Positions 1 to 9,424 of a DNA stretch of 64,000 nt are shown piece after piece; within the stretch, counting starts at the first letter, position 1; every line of letters begins with the position of its first letter. The DNA is from an uncultured Clostridia bacterium (lineage in GTDB: Bacteria; Bacillota; Clostridia; Christensenellales; Aristaeellaceae). The position numbers and the translations under genes were made by a program. Location of the stretch: assembly GCA_944333055.1 (NCBI GenBank), contig CALVKT010000027.1:38378-102377 (forward strand), read 5' to 3'. The notes beneath the pieces were generated by a model. The model saw only the letters and a list, made by a program, of their open reading frames with translations, was not told the origin of the DNA and ran no database searches.

Positions 1-1
1 T

Positions 2-1732
2 ACCATCAACCGCGAGCTGGTCGACGCGCAGCAGGCGCGCCGCATCCTCGACCGTCTGGTGGGCTACAAGATCAGCCCGCTGCTCTGGGCGAAGATCAAG
101 AAGGGCCTGTCCGCCGGCCGCGTGCAGTCCGTCGCCACGCGCATGATCGTCGACCGCGAGCAGGAGATTGAGACGTTTGAGCCGGAGGAGTACTGGACGG
201 TGGACGCGACGCTGCGCGCCGCGGGCCAGACGCTTGCAGCCAAGCTCTACAGCCTGGACGGCGAGCGCGCCGCCATCGCCAGCGGCGAGCAGGCCGAGGC
301 CGCCAGGGCGCGCATCGCGCAGGGCGGCTTTGTGATTGCCAGCGTGAAGCGCGGCGAGCGCCGCCGCCACCCGGCCCCGCCGTTCACCACGTCCAACTTG
401 CAGCAGGAGGCCAGCCGCAAGCTGGGCTTCACCACCGGCAAGACCATGCAGATCGCCCAGCAGCTCTACGAGGGCGTGGACATCGCCGGGCATGGCACGG
501 TCGGCCTGATCTCCTACATCCGTACCGACAGCGTCCGCCTCTCCGAGGAGGCCGTCACCGGCGCGCGCGAGGCGATCGCCGCGCGCTACGGCGAGGCCTA
601 CGTGCCGGAGAAGCCCGTCGTCTACAAGGGACGCAAGAGCGCGCAGGACGCGCACGAGGCCATTCGCCCCACGTACATCGGGCTGCGCCCGGAGGACATC
701 AAGCCGTCGCTCACGCGCGACCAGTTCAACCTGTATAAGCTGGTCTACCTGCGCTTCATCGCCTGCCAGATGGCCGACGCCGTCTACGAGACGCAGCAGA
801 TCGAGATCGCAAACGGCGCGGGCGTCGTGCTGCGCTCCGGCGCCGAGCGGTTGAAGTTCGCGGGCTTTACGGCGGTCTACGAAGAGGGCCGCGACGAGGC
901 CGCGCAGGAGGAGGCGGAGGCGAGCGTGCTCGCGGATGTCGCGGAGGGCTGCGAGGCGGCGGTCGAGGCGACCGACGCCGTGCAGCACTTCACGCAGGCG
1001 CCGCCGCGGTACACGGAGGCGTCGCTGGTGCGCGCGCTGGAGGAAAAGGGCATCGGCCGCCCGTCCACATACGCGCCCACGATCTCCACGATCCTGGCGC
1101 GCGGCTACGTCACGCGCGAAAAGCGCCAGCTCTTCCCGACCGAGCTGGGCGTGATGATCACCGACATGATGAAGGAGCACTTTGCCGACATCGTGGACAT
1201 CGCGTTCACCGCGAGCATGGAGCAGCAGCTCGACGAGATCGAGGAGGGCAAGCGCGGCTGGCGCGACGTGCTGCGCGACTTCTACGGTCCGTTCGCCGAG
1301 ACGCTTTCCAAGGCGGAGACGGAGATCGAGAAGATCGAGATCAAGGACGAGGTCTCCGACGTCCCCTGCGAGCAGTGCGGCGCGATGATGGTGTACAAGT
1401 TCGGCCGCTACGGCCGCTTCCTGGCCTGCCCGAACTTCCCGGAATGCCGCAACACGAAGGCGATTCAGGTGGAGATCGACGCGCCCTGCCCGGCCTGCGG
1501 CGCGAAGCTGCTGGAGAAGACCTCCCGCAAGGGGCGCAAGTTCTACGGCTGCGAGCGCTATCCGGACTGCGACTTCGTCTCCTGGGAGATGCCGGTGAAG
1601 GAAAAATGCCCCAAGTGCGGCGGCTACATGGTGCTCAAGCGCGACAGGAAGGGCGACCGCTACTATCTGTGCGCCAGCGAGACATGCCGCGAGCGCGTGG
1701 AAGCGCCCCATGACGAGGAAGACCATGACTGA
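2..1732 (+). CDS. topA: DNA topoisomerase I, 3' part (5' end outside window)
   Basis: Type IA topoisomerase that relaxes negative supercoils by single-strand passage. The frame is open from base 2, so the gene begins upstream; 576 C-terminal residues are present of a usual total near 700. The active-site tyrosine is in SYIRTDS (codon 515-517). The core ends near 1340 and is followed by three four-cysteine zinc ribbons (about 1366-1455, 1486-1575 and 1606-1695), the usual TopA tail. Sequence upstream of the tyrosine, such as [12 protein letters not shown], also fits the family. The stop overlaps the trmFO start in ATGACTGA, so the two genes are probably co-transcribed and translationally coupled. 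Confidence 0.97.
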   Translation, partial: TINRELVDAQQARRILDRLVGYKISPLLWAKIKKGLSAGRVQSVATRMIVDREQEIETFEPEEYWTVDATLRAAGQTLAAKLYSLDGERAAIASGEQAEAARARIAQGGFVIASVKRGERRRHPAPPFTTSNLQQEASRKLGFTTGKTMQIAQQLYEGVDIAGHGTVGLISYIRTDSVRLSEEAVTGAREAIAARYGEAYVPEKPVVYKGRKSAQDAHEAIRPTYIGLRPEDIKPSLTRDQFNLYKLVYLRFIACQMADAVYETQQIEIANGAGVVLRSGAERLKFAGFTAVYEEGRDEAAQEEAEASVLADVAEGCEAAVEATDAVQHFTQAPPRYTEASLVRALEEKGIGRPSTYAPTISTILARGYVTREKRQLFPTELGVMITDMMKEHFADIVDIAFTASMEQQLDEIEEGKRGWRDVLRDFYGPFAETLSKAETEIEKIEIKDEVSDVPCEQCGAMMVYKFGRYGRFLACPNFPECRNTKAIQVEIDAPCPACGAKLLEKTSRKGRKFYGCERYPDCDFVSWEMPVKEKCPKCGGYMVLKRDRKGDRYYLCASETCRERVEAPHDEEDHD

Positions 1733-3068
1733 AGCGACGGTGATCGGCGCCGGGCTGGCGGGCTGCGAGGCGGCCTGGCAGCTGGCGAAGCGGGGCGTGC
1801 GGGTCGCGCTCGTGGAGATGAAGCCCCGGCGCTACACGCCCGCGCACCACAGCGAGGGATTCGCCGAGCTGGTCTGCTCCAACTCGCTGCGCTCCGATCA
1901 GCTGACCAACGCGGTCGGCCTGCTCAAAGAGGAGATGCGCCAGCTCGGCAGCCTGATCATGCGCGCGGCGGACGAGACGCGCGTGCCTGCGGGCGGCGCG
2001 CTGGCGGTCGACCGCGAGGCGTTCTCCGCGCACATCACGCAGGCGGTGCAGGTGCATCCCCATGTCACGGTCGTGCGTGAGGAGGCTGTGCGGCTGCCGG
2101 AGGGCCCGTGCGTCATCGCCACCGGCCCGCTGACCAGCGACGCGCTGGCCGGGCAGATCGCGCGGCTGCCGGGGCTTGAGACGCTCCATTTCTACGATGC
2201 GGCCGCGCCCATCGTCTCCGGCGATTCGCTTGACATGGGCAAGGTGTTTCGCGCGGGCCGCTATGGAAGGGGCGACGACTACCTCAACTGCCCGATGACG
2301 CGCGAGGAATACTTCGCGTTCTACGAGGCGCTGCGCGACGCGCAGACGGCGGACGTGCACGGCTTTGACGGCACGCAGGTCTTCGAGGGCTGCATGCCCA
2401 TCGAGGTGATGGCCCGGCGCGGCGAGATGGTGATGGCCTTCGGCCCGATGAAGCCGGTCGGACTGACCGACCCGCGCACGGGTCGCGAGCCCTTCGCCGT
2501 CGTGCAGCTGCGTGCGGAGAACCGCGAGGGCAGCATGTACAACCTCGTGGGCTTCCAGACGCGGCTCAAGTGGGGCGAGCAAAAGCGGGTGTTCTCGATG
2601 ATTCCGGGGCTTGAACAGGCGGAGTTTTTACGCTACGGCGTGATGCACCGCAACACGTTCCTCCATTCGCCGGGGTTCCTCGATGCGCAGTATCAGATGA
2701 TCGCGCGTCCGGGCACCTATTTCGCGGGACAGATGACGGGCGTGGAAGGCTACGTGGAGAGCGCGTCCAGCGGCATGGTCGCGGGGATCTCGCTCGCCCG
2801 GCAGCTTCTGGGCCTGCCGCCGGTCGATTTCACGCGCTACACGGCCATCGGCAGCCTCGCGCACCACGTGGCGCATGCCACGGGCGACTTCCAGCCGATG
2901 AACGCCAATTTCGGGCTGATCGCGCCGTGCGAGCGGCGCATCCGCGGCAAGCAGGAGCGCTATGCCGCCGTCGCCGCGCGCGCGCTTGACGTGATCGAGG
3001 CGCTGCGCAGCAACCCGCTCTCGTGCGATTTTGATAAGGCTGACTGGAAACAAGATAGACCTGTTTGA
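1725..3068 (+). CDS. trmFO: Methylenetetrahydrofolate-tRNA (uracil-5-)-methyltransferase
   Basis: FAD- and folate-dependent enzyme that makes m5U54 in the T-loop of tRNA, the route used by many Firmicutes in place of SAM-dependent TrmA. The N-terminus has the dinucleotide-binding motif [13 protein letters not shown]. The conserved cysteine segments are [10 protein letters not shown] and [14 protein letters not shown], followed by the FGPMKPVGL signature. The protein is 447 residues, typical for the family. I chose ATG 1725 because GAGGAAG lies a few bases upstream; ATG 1710 is in frame but lies inside topA with no better ribosome site. The gene overlaps the topA stop by 8 bases; topA-trmFO-hslVU order is familiar in Firmicutes. 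Confidence 0.96.
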   Translation: MTEATVIGAGLAGCEAAWQLAKRGVRVALVEMKPRRYTPAHHSEGFAELVCSNSLRSDQLTNAVGLLKEEMRQLGSLIMRAADETRVPAGGALAVDREAFSAHITQAVQVHPHVTVVREEAVRLPEGPCVIATGPLTSDALAGQIARLPGLETLHFYDAAAPIVSGDSLDMGKVFRAGRYGRGDDYLNCPMTREEYFAFYEALRDAQTADVHGFDGTQVFEGCMPIEVMARRGEMVMAFGPMKPVGLTDPRTGREPFAVVQLRAENREGSMYNLVGFQTRLKWGEQKRVFSMIPGLEQAEFLRYGVMHRNTFLHSPGFLDAQYQMIARPGTYFAGQMTGVEGYVESASSGMVAGISLARQLLGLPPVDFTRYTAIGSLAHHVAHATGDFQPMNANFGLIAPCERRIRGKQERYAAVAARALDVIEALRSNPLSCDFDKADWKQDRPV

Positions 3069-3072
3069 ATGG

Positions 3073-3101
3073 ATGACAGTGTGATATAATCATGCTGTCA
3101 T
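3073..3101 (+). promoter_or_regulatory. hslV promoter with extended -10 inside an inverted repeat
   Basis: TGATATAAT supplies an extended -10 (TATAAT at 3085-3090) just after trmFO; a good -35 is not evident. The -10 lies between perfect 7-base inverted arms, ATGACAG (3073-3079) and CTGTCAT (3095-3101). This could be a repressor operator over the promoter. Confidence 0.5.
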
Positions 3102-3122
3102 TCTTGCTATGGAGGGAAACAC

Positions 3123-3659
3123 ATGCAGCAGCTCAGAGGCACGACCATTTGTGCCGTTTTGAAGGATGGACATATTGCGGTCGCCGGAGACGGCCAGGTG
3201 ACGATGGGCGAGAGCACCATCTTCAAGGCGACCGCCCGCAAGGTGCGCCGCATCTACGGGGGAAAGGTCGTCACCGGTTTTGCGGGCAGCGTTGCCGACG
3301 CGTTCGCGCTGTGCGAGCGCTTTGAGGCGAAGCTCGAACAGTACAGCGGCAATCTGGAGCGCGCGGCGGTGGAGCTGGCGCAGGATTGGCGCGCGGACAA
3401 GGCCATGCGCAAGCTGGAGGCCATGCTCATCGTCGCGGGCGCGCAGTCGCTGATGATCCTGTCGGGCACCGGCGAGGTCATCACCCCGGACGACGGCATC
3501 GCGGCCGTCGGCTCCGGCGGCAACTACGCGCTGGCTGCGGCGCGCGCGCTCAAGGAGAACACCGATCTCTCCGCCCGCGAGATCGCCGAAAAGGCGCTGC
3601 ACATCGCGGCGGACATCTGCGTGTTCACCAATCATCACGTCATCGTGGAGGAGGTCTGA
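3123..3659 (+). CDS. hslV: ATP-dependent protease subunit HslV (ClpQ)
   Basis: Proteolytic subunit of the two-tier HslVU protease in the cytoplasm. The protein has 178 residues, normal for HslV. A six-residue propeptide (MQQLRG) precedes TTICAV, so Thr7 should become the catalytic N-terminal nucleophile after processing; the following [11 protein letters not shown] is the family signature. GGAGGG precedes ATG 3123. The stop overlaps the hslU start (TGATG), the standard coupling of the two subunits. In Bacillus the pair lies in an operon with codY; no codY is seen downstream here. Confidence 0.97.
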   Translation: MQQLRGTTICAVLKDGHIAVAGDGQVTMGESTIFKATARKVRRIYGGKVVTGFAGSVADAFALCERFEAKLEQYSGNLERAAVELAQDWRADKAMRKLEAMLIVAGAQSLMILSGTGEVITPDDGIAAVGSGGNYALAAARALKENTDLSAREIAEKALHIAADICVFTNHHVIVEEV

Positions 3660-5020
3660 TGGAGATGGAACGGACGCCCAAGCAGATTGTGCGCGAGCTT
3701 GACCGCTACATCATCGGCCAGGACGAGGCCAAGCGCGCGGTCGCCGTCGCGCTGCGCAACCGCTACCGCCGCGCGCAGCTCCCGGAGGAGATGCGCAGCG
3801 AGATCGTGCCCAAGAACATCCTGATGGTCGGCCCCACGGGCGTAGGCAAGACGGAGATCGCCCGCAGGCTCGCGCGGATGGTGGATGCGCCGTTTGTCAA
3901 GGTAGAGGCGACGAAGTTCACCGAGGTCGGCTACGTGGGCCGGGACGTGGAGAGCATCATCCGGGATCTGGTGGAGGCCAGCGTGCGCATCTGCAAGGCG
4001 AAGGCTGCCGAGAAGGTGAAGGCGCGCGCGACGGTGCTGGCCGAGGAGCGCATCGTGGACATCCTGCTCCACCCGAACCGCAAGCCCGTCAACCCCATCG
4101 ACGTGCTGCTGGGCAACAAGCCCAAGGCCCCGGAGCTGCCGGAGGCGGAGAAGCAGCGCCTGGCCACGCGCGCCGAGACGCTGCGCGCCCAGCTCATGCG
4201 CGGCGAGTTGGAGGATGTGGAGATCGAGGTCGAGGTTGAGGACGCGCCCAAGGACGGGGAGATCAACGGCGCGAGCGTGAACATCGGCTCGATGATGGGC
4301 GACATGCTGCCCAGAAAGACCAGGATGCGCCGCATGAAGGTCGCGGATGCGCGCAAGCTGCTCGTGGCGCAGGAGGAGAGCAACCTCATCGACATGGACG
4401 CCGTCACCGAGGAAGCGCTGCGCCGCGCGGAGCAGGACGGCATCGTGTTCATCGACGAGATCGACAAGGTGGCCGGGCGCGCGGCCAACGGCCCGGACGT
4501 CAGCCGCGAGGGCGTGCAGCGGGACATCCTGCCCATCGTGGAGGGCAGCACGGTGAGCACCAAGTACGGCGTGGTCAAGACGGACTACATGCTCTTCATC
4601 GCGGCGGGCGCGTTCCACGTGTCGAAGGTGACGGATTTGATCCCCGAATTGCAGGGCCGCTTCCCGGTGCGCGTGGACTTAAAGCCGCTGACGAAGGAGG
4701 ACTTCAAGAAGATCCTCACCCAGACGGACAACGCGCTCACCCGGCAGTATGAGGCGCTGCTGGCCGTCGATCACGTGCACCTGCGCTTTGAGGACTCGGC
4801 GCTCGACGCGATCTCCGAGGCCGCGCAGCAGGCGAACGAGACGAAGGAGGACATCGGCGCGCGCAGGCTGCACACGCTCTTTGAGCAGATGCTGGAGGAC
4901 ATCTCCTTCAACGCGGGCGGCGACATGCCCGACGTGGACGTGGTGATCAACGGCGATTACGTGCGCGAACACCTTGGGCAGGACGGCAAGCGGGTGGACA
5001 TGAAGCGCTACATCCTGTAA
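3659..5020 (+). CDS. hslU: ATP-dependent protease ATPase subunit HslU (ClpY)
   Basis: AAA+ unfoldase that caps HslV and feeds it substrates. The 453 residues match the family length. The Walker A motif GPTGVGKT (about 3832-3855) and Walker B motif FIDEID (about 4449-4466) are intact. The acidic I-domain lies between them, and the sensor/arginine-finger region GRFPVRVDL follows. The C-terminus ends in KRYIL, the tail that inserts between HslV subunits. ATG 3659 overlaps the hslV stop, with GGAGG within the end of hslV; an in-frame ATG at 3665 is a less likely alternative. Confidence 0.97.
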   Translation: MEMERTPKQIVRELDRYIIGQDEAKRAVAVALRNRYRRAQLPEEMRSEIVPKNILMVGPTGVGKTEIARRLARMVDAPFVKVEATKFTEVGYVGRDVESIIRDLVEASVRICKAKAAEKVKARATVLAEERIVDILLHPNRKPVNPIDVLLGNKPKAPELPEAEKQRLATRAETLRAQLMRGELEDVEIEVEVEDAPKDGEINGASVNIGSMMGDMLPRKTRMRRMKVADARKLLVAQEESNLIDMDAVTEEALRRAEQDGIVFIDEIDKVAGRAANGPDVSREGVQRDILPIVEGSTVSTKYGVVKTDYMLFIAAGAFHVSKVTDLIPELQGRFPVRVDLKPLTKEDFKKILTQTDNALTRQYEALLAVDHVHLRFEDSALDAISEAAQQANETKEDIGARRLHTLFEQMLEDISFNAGGDMPDVDVVINGDYVREHLGQDGKRVDMKRYIL

Positions 5021-5058
5021 AGCGGGACGACGAACCGGCGATGCGGAGGGAAGCACAC

Positions 5059-5958
5059 ATGAAGAGACACGCGTATCTGATCATCGCACACCATCACTTT
5101 CACCTGCTCGCGCGGCTGATCGCCGCGCTGGACAGCGAGAACGCGGACTTTTACATCCACATCGACCGGCGCGCGCAGGTGGACGAAGGGAAGCTGCTGG
5201 GCGCGATGCGCCGCTCGCACGGCCGGATCTTTCGTCGCTACAAGATCACGTGGGGCGGCGATACGCAGATCCGCTGCGAGATGATGCTGCTCAAGGCCGC
5301 GGTCGCCGGGCGATACGACTACTACCACCTGCTATCGGGCGTGGACATCCCGCTGAGGACCGGCGCGCAGATCGAGCGCTTCTTCGAGGAGCGCACGGAG
5401 AGCTTCCTTGAATACCGGCAGGAGGCGGACGACACGCTGACCCGCGAGCGCGCGCGCTATTACTACCCGCTGCAAAACCGGATCGGCCGGCCGAGAAAGG
5501 ACGCCGGCTTCCTCTACGGCGCGTACAGCCAGATCGCCTACGAGTGCGTCAAGCTGCAAAAGGCGCTGCGCATCGACCGCACGCGCCATGCGCCGTTTGC
5601 CTACCGGCGCGGCGGCAACTGGTTCTCCATCGCGCACGATCTGGCGCAATATGCGGTGGCGCACGAGCAGACCGTGCGCCGGTACTTCTATCACACGCTC
5701 AACGGGGACGAGATGTTCCTGCAATGCCTGGCGGAAGCCTCGCCGATGCGCGGGCGCATCGTCAATGACAACCTGCGCATGATCGACTGGCAGCGCCCGG
5801 AACAGGACGGCTGTTCGCCGCGCACATTCACCATGGAGGATTGCGGCGCGCTGATGGCAAGCGACAAGCTCTTCGCCCGCAAATTCGATCCGAACGTGGA
5901 CGCGCAGGTCATCGAGCGGCTGTACCGGCGCATCGAGGACGCGCAGCGCGCAAATTGA
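5059..5958 (+). CDS. GT14-type glycosyltransferase (core-2/I-branching family)
   Basis: Predicted cytoplasmic or membrane-associated transferase of 299 residues. Family marks are LIIAHHHFHLLARLI at the N-terminus, FYIHIDRRAQVD (donor-binding region), YYHLLSGVDIPLR and GDEMFLQ. Relatives are annotated as beta-1,6-N-acetylglucosaminyltransferases, but bacterial members act on varied surface glycans, so the acceptor is unknown. There is no signal peptide. GGAGGG lies ten bases before ATG 5059; an in-frame ATG at 5041 has no good ribosome site. It follows hslU by 38 bases and may be read from the same transcript, although its role is unrelated. Confidence 0.85.
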   Translation: MKRHAYLIIAHHHFHLLARLIAALDSENADFYIHIDRRAQVDEGKLLGAMRRSHGRIFRRYKITWGGDTQIRCEMMLLKAAVAGRYDYYHLLSGVDIPLRTGAQIERFFEERTESFLEYRQEADDTLTRERARYYYPLQNRIGRPRKDAGFLYGAYSQIAYECVKLQKALRIDRTRHAPFAYRRGGNWFSIAHDLAQYAVAHEQTVRRYFYHTLNGDEMFLQCLAEASPMRGRIVNDNLRMIDWQRPEQDGCSPRTFTMEDCGALMASDKLFARKFDPNVDAQVIERLYRRIEDAQRAN

Positions 5959-5960
5959 AG

Positions 5961-5989
5961 TTGACAACGGCGGAGGGGCACGCTATAAT
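5961..5989 (+). promoter_or_regulatory. Consensus sigma-A promoter of the valS T-box operon
   Basis: TTGACA at 5961-5966 and TATAAT at 5984-5989 are separated by exactly 17 bases. Transcription should begin near 5996 and run into the T-box leader. Confidence 0.85.
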
Positions 5990-5995
5990 CTTGCT

Positions 5996-6245
5996 ATATA
6001 TCATCCCCGGAGAAGAAGAGGAGTACGCGCGCGGCGCCGGCAGAGAGGGCGGTTCATGGGCTGAAAGGCCGCTTGGGAGAGCACGCGTGGAATGTCGCTT
6101 TGGAGGGGGCGGGTGAAGGGCTGCGGCCCCAGCCTGCGCGGGTGCGCCCGATACAGCGCCAAGAGGCGTCCGGCATGCCGGGCGCGAATGAAGGTGGTAC
6201 CACGCAAGCGCTCTTGCGTCCTTTGGGACGGAGCGCTTGTTTTTG
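5996..6245 (+). promoter_or_regulatory. T-box leader, valine-specific
   Basis: Uncharged tRNA sensor upstream of the small membrane gene and valS. The stem I distal loop region (AGAGAGGGCGG ... GGCTGAAAGGCCGC, about 6044-6072) is recognisable. The likely specifier codon is GTC (Val) at 6094-6096, followed by the GCTTTGGAG typical of the 3' side of stem I. The T-box proper is AATGAAGGTGGTACCACGC (6187-6205); its TGGT would pair with an ACCA tRNA end, as expected for tRNA-Val. The attached terminator is listed separately. Confidence 0.92.
6205..6245 (+). terminator. T-box regulated terminator
   Basis: CAAGCGCTC (6205-6213) pairs with GAGCGCTTG (6231-6239), with an inner GTCC/GGAC stem, and is followed by five T. 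It competes with the antiterminator formed by the T-box sequence. Confidence 0.9.
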
Positions 6246-6260
6246 TTCGGAGGGTTGACG

Positions 6261-6431
6261 ATGAATCTGAACGCTGAGATGATGCCCGGCATCACGCTGC
6301 TTCTGGCCGGCGCTTTTCTGGGCTATTTCGCCGACGGCGTGTGCCGCAACAGGAAGAACGTGCAGTCCATGCGGCTGCTGGGCGTCTTTCTGGCGGCGGC
6401 GGGCGCGATTCTCGTCTTTGCCGCAGCGTGA
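6261..6431 (+). CDS. Small hydrophobic membrane protein in the T-box/valS operon
   Basis: A 56-residue protein with no family that I recognise. Two hydrophobic segments (about residues 8-25 and 40-55) are joined by a short basic loop, CRNRKNVQSMR, suggesting a two-helix hairpin with a cytoplasmic loop or a small re-entrant protein. GGAGGGTTGACG before ATG 6261 is a good ribosome site and starts a few bases after the terminator T-run, so the gene is the first product of the T-box-controlled mRNA. It ends 29 bases before valS. The good ribosome site, the amphipathic pattern and the position make it likely real; the function is unknown. Confidence 0.7.
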   Translation: MNLNAEMMPGITLLLAGAFLGYFADGVCRNRKNVQSMRLLGVFLAAAGAILVFAAA

Positions 6432-6460
6432 GAGGATCATCAGAAAGGGAGTTTTGCGCA

Positions 6461-9169
6461 ATGGAAGAAATGGAGAAGGTCTATAACCCGCAAGCCATCG
6501 AAGGCGAGCTCTACAGGGAGTGGGAGGAGTCCGGCGCGTTTGTGGCGCACCGCGTGGAGGGCAGGAAGCCCTTTACCATCGTGATGCCGCCGCCCAACAT
6601 CACCGGCCAGCTGCACATGGGCCACGCGATGGACTGTACCATGCAGGACGCGCTCATCCGCTATCACCGCATGAAGGGCGACCCGACGCTCTGGCTGCCG
6701 GGCACCGACCACGCGGCCATCGCCACCGAGGTCAAGATCGTGGAGACGATGGCCAAGGAGGGGCTGACCAAGGAGAGCCTCGGGCGCGAGGGCTTCCTCA
6801 AGCGCGCGTGGCAGTGGAAGAAGGACTACGGCGGGCGCATCGTGCACCAGCAGCGCCGCATGGGCGTCTCCTGCGACTGGAGCCGCGAGCGCTTCACGAT
6901 GGACGAGGGCTGCTCCAGGGCCGTGCGCGAGACGTTCTGCCGGCTCTATGAAAAGGGCCTCATGTACCGCGGCGCGCGCATGGTCAACTGGTGCCCGTGC
7001 TGCCGCACGTCCATCTCCGACGCGGAGGTCGAATACAAGGAGCAGGACAGCTTCTTCTGGCACCTGCTCTACCCGGTCAAGGAGACCGGCGAGATGCTCG
7101 AACTGGCGACGACCCGCCCGGAGACGATGCTCGGCGACACCGCCGTGGCCATCAACGCCGAGGACCCGCGCTATGCGCACCTGCACGGCTGCCACGTCGT
7201 GCTGCCGCTGATTGACAAGGAGATCCCCATCGTCTGCGACGAGCACGCCGACATGACCAAGGGCACCGGCGTCGTGAAGATCACCCCGGCGCACGACCCG
7301 AACGACTTTGAGGTCGGCCAGCGCCACAACCTGCCGCTGGTGCGCGTGTTCACCGAGGACGGCCACATGACCGGCGCGGCGGACAAGGCGGAAAACGACG
7401 AGCTCTTCGCCTCCGGCAAGGCCGCCGTGGGCGAGCCGCGCGTGCTCGACTGCGGCAAGTACGCCGGGATGACGACGATCCAGGCGCGCAAGGCGATCGT
7501 GGCGGATCTGACGGCGCTGGGCCTGCTCAAGAAGACGGAGCCGCTGCGCCACGAGGTCGGCACCTGCTACCGCTGCCACACGACGATCGAGCCGATGGTC
7601 TCCAAGCAGTGGTTCGTGCGCATGAAGCCGGTGACGGAGCCCGCGATTGAGGCGGTCAAGTCCGGTAAGACGAAGTTCGTGCCGGAGCGCTTCACCAAAA
7701 ACTACATGAACTGGATGGAGAACATCCGCGACTGGTGCGTCTCCCGCCAGCTCTGGTGGGGCCACCGCATCCCGGTGTGGTACTGCGAGGACTGCGGCGA
7801 GATGATGGTGCTGCGCGAGGACCCGGCCTGCTGCGCCAAGTGCGGCTCCGGCCACATCCATCAGGACGAGGACGTGCTGGACACGTGGTTCTCCTCCGCG
7901 CTCTGGCCGTTCTCCACGCTCGGCTGGCCGCAGCAGACGCAGGACCTTCAGTACTTCTACCCGACCGACGTGCTGGTGACGGGCTATGACATCATCACCT
8001 TCTGGGTGTCGCGCATGATCACCACCGGCGTGGAGGAGATGGGCGAGACGCCGTTCCACACCGTGCTCATTCACGGCCTGGTGCGCGACGCGCTCGGCCG
8101 CAAGATGAGCAAGTCGCTGGGCAACGGCGTCGATCCGCTGGAGATCATCGACCGGTACGGTGCGGACGCGCTGCGCACGTCGCTGGTGATGGGCGTCTCG
8201 CCGGGCAACGACATGCGCTTTTCCACCGACAAGGTGGAGTCCGCGCGCAATTTTGCCAACAAGATCTGGAACGCCAGCCGCTTCGTGCTCATGAACCTCG
8301 GCGATACGGCGGAGGAGATCGAGGGCAAGACGCTGTGCGCGGCGGACAAGTGGATTCTCACGCGCCTTGACGAGACGATCGGCGAGGTGACGGCGCACTT
8401 TGAGGACTACGACCTCGGTCTGGCCGCGCAGAAGATCTACGACTTCGTCTGGAGCGAGTTCTGCGACTGGTACATCGAGCTCTCCAAGGTGACGCTGAAC
8501 GGCGGCGATGAGCAGGCGCGCAAGGCGACCTGCGCCGTGCTGCGCCGCGTGCTCATCAGCCTGCTCAAGCTGCTGCACCCGTTCATGCCGTTCATCACCG
8601 ACGCGGTGTACAGGCACGTGCCGGGCACGCAGGGCACGATCATGCTCAGCAGCTGGCCGCAGCGCGACGCGGCGCTCGTCTTCCCGCAGGAGGCGCGCGA
8701 GATGGCCGGCGTGATGGACGTCATCCGCGCGGTGCGCAACCTGCGCGCGGAGATGAACGTGGCCGTCGGCAAGCGCGCGCACCTGATGGTGCGCCCGAAA
8801 GCCGGCTGGGCGCAGGGCATGGCCGGTGCGCAGGAGTACCTCAGGCGCATGGCGTGGGTCAGCGAGATGCGCCTGCTGGGCGCGGACGAGGCGGTGCAGG
8901 GCAAGACGGTCTCCGCCGTCTCCGAGGCGGCCGAGCTGTTCATCCCGCTGGGCGATCTGGTGGACATCGACAAGGAGATCGCACGCCTGAGCAAGGAGCG
9001 CGACGGCGTCGCGCGCGACATCGAGCGCGCCGAGGCGAAGCTCAACAATCCGGGCTTCCTGGGGAAGGCGCCGGCGCAGCTGGTGGAGCAGGAGCGCGCG
9101 AAGCTCGATGTGAACCGCGACAAGCTGCAAAAGCTCGACGCGCGCCTCGCGGACCTGAAGGCCATGTAA
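6461..9169 (+). CDS. valS: Valyl-tRNA synthetase
   Basis: Class Ia synthetase, 902 residues, charging tRNA-Val in the cytoplasm. The nucleotide-binding motifs are HMGH (6614-6625, within PPPNITGQL-HMGH) and KMSKS (8102-8116). Between them lies the large CP1 editing domain that hydrolyses misacylated Thr-tRNA. The C-terminal coiled-coil arm, beginning at VDIDKEIARL, is the ValRS tRNA-binding hairpin. AGAAAGGGAG precedes ATG 6461. The T-box leader upstream makes expression dependent on uncharged tRNA-Val, and the small membrane gene shares this control. Confidence 0.98.
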   Translation: MEEMEKVYNPQAIEGELYREWEESGAFVAHRVEGRKPFTIVMPPPNITGQLHMGHAMDCTMQDALIRYHRMKGDPTLWLPGTDHAAIATEVKIVETMAKEGLTKESLGREGFLKRAWQWKKDYGGRIVHQQRRMGVSCDWSRERFTMDEGCSRAVRETFCRLYEKGLMYRGARMVNWCPCCRTSISDAEVEYKEQDSFFWHLLYPVKETGEMLELATTRPETMLGDTAVAINAEDPRYAHLHGCHVVLPLIDKEIPIVCDEHADMTKGTGVVKITPAHDPNDFEVGQRHNLPLVRVFTEDGHMTGAADKAENDELFASGKAAVGEPRVLDCGKYAGMTTIQARKAIVADLTALGLLKKTEPLRHEVGTCYRCHTTIEPMVSKQWFVRMKPVTEPAIEAVKSGKTKFVPERFTKNYMNWMENIRDWCVSRQLWWGHRIPVWYCEDCGEMMVLREDPACCAKCGSGHIHQDEDVLDTWFSSALWPFSTLGWPQQTQDLQYFYPTDVLVTGYDIITFWVSRMITTGVEEMGETPFHTVLIHGLVRDALGRKMSKSLGNGVDPLEIIDRYGADALRTSLVMGVSPGNDMRFSTDKVESARNFANKIWNASRFVLMNLGDTAEEIEGKTLCAADKWILTRLDETIGEVTAHFEDYDLGLAAQKIYDFVWSEFCDWYIELSKVTLNGGDEQARKATCAVLRRVLISLLKLLHPFMPFITDAVYRHVPGTQGTIMLSSWPQRDAALVFPQEAREMAGVMDVIRAVRNLRAEMNVAVGKRAHLMVRPKAGWAQGMAGAQEYLRRMAWVSEMRLLGADEAVQGKTVSAVSEAAELFIPLGDLVDIDKEIARLSKERDGVARDIERAEAKLNNPGFLGKAPAQLVEQERAKLDVNRDKLQKLDARLADLKAM

Positions 9170-9293
9170 GCCTTCGGTCGGGCGCCGCAAGGCGAGGGAA
9201 GGCGTCTGCGGCCCGGCGCTTCCCCGTGCGCGAAGCGCCTGATCCGCATAGAATGTCCTTTCTCCTGCCGCCTTTGGCGAGCGGGGGACGTTG

Positions 9294-9396
9294 GGGAGAT
9301 GATCTCCCCCCGCACTTCCCGGCTTCGCCGGGGCGGCTGACCGATACTTTCTCACGCATCCATCAGGGCGGGCGGAACGACCTCTGCCCGCCCTTT
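9294..9396 (+). terminator. Hairpins between valS and folC
   Basis: Two hairpins occupy this gap. GGGGAGAtgatCTCCCC lies at about 9294-9310. AGGGCGGGC (9365-9373) pairs with GCCCGCCCT (9386-9394) and is followed only by TTTG, so termination may be partial. The preceding 9170-9293 shows no gene; it contains sequence resembling the interspersed repeats described elsewhere. Confidence 0.5.
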
Positions 9397-9424
9397 GAAC
9401 AACGTTTGCAGGGAGGCGAGCGGC

